From Bedellia somnulentella (taxonomy: Eukaryota > Arthropoda > Insecta > Lepidoptera > Bedelliidae), in assembly GCA_963576735.1 (NCBI GenBank), contig OY755187.1, positions 14,570,001-14,634,000 of the forward strand: a stretch of DNA of 64,000 nucleotides, read 5' to 3'. A model generated the notes under the pieces. That model was given only the letters and a program-made list of their open reading frames with translations, had not been told where the DNA came from and did no database searches. Positions 63,986 through 64,000 of the stretch are shown in pieces. A program made the position numbers and the translations under genes. Numbering within the stretch: the first letter of the stretch is position 1; each line of letters starts with the position of its first letter.

Positions 63986-64000
63986 ATTAATACTCGTCCC

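Overview
This window looks like non-coding chromosomal DNA from a moth or butterfly (Lepidoptera). It is AT-rich and contains no intact host protein-coding gene, rRNA or functional tRNA that I can recognise. The lepidopteran call rests on the repeats: tRNA-headed SINEs, a mariner DD34D element, Helitron helicase and STPR-like remnants, RTE-like short elements beginning with a CGGCTTCGCACGGG block, and the GAAGTCGGTTAAAA-ended elements. I recognise these as typical of lepidopteran genomes, but I could not run a search.

The best candidate for host function is splicing. Two sites on the + strand, at 13650/13651 and 48683/48684, join a pyrimidine tract and CAG directly to GTAAGT. This is the textbook arrangement of recursive splice sites (ratchet points) in very long insect introns. 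The first also has a second GTAAGT 39 nt downstream, the layout of a recursive-splice exon. I saw no comparable site on the - strand. My working model is that all or most of the window is one long + strand intron of a large, unseen gene, and that the transposons are passengers.

Layout. 1-7,700: SINEs, a twin MITE-like repeat and a DDE-transposase tail. 8,683-12,406: a 1-kb element with perfect 178-bp inverted arms, an STPR-like coding remnant split by a MITE, a 145-bp tandem array and an RTE-like element. 13,240-20,640: SINEs, recursive site 1, and a SINE split by an LTR-like insertion. 21,073-23,033: a dead mariner next to a common interspersed repeat. 24,012-29,574: a GC-rich LINE 5' end, an RTE-like element, a decayed reverse transcriptase and a tRNA-like palindrome. 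31,264-33,057: a foldback element, a Helitron helicase fragment and a minisatellite. 35,255-35,850: a decaying four-unit repeat with splice-acceptor-like cores. 36,877-38,540: a hAT element with an 8-bp target duplication. 39,691-46,491: CR1-like and other LINE 3' ends. 48,684: recursive site 2. 50,370-50,966: a third long inverted repeat. 53,300-63,130: many SINEs, including near-identical and head-to-head pairs. 63,485-63,970: the 3' LTR of a - strand LTR retrotransposon whose body lies beyond the window.

Two SINE families dominate. SINE-A is about 250-265 bp, has a GTAT-repeat tail and no tRNA head I can see. SINE-B is about 366 bp with a tRNA-like head. Exact target-site duplications flank many copies, so their boundaries are well supported. 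Between the repeats lie unique AT-rich stretches with scattered GC-rich islands that could be regulatory. All statements are from reading by eye; identities and counts are manual.
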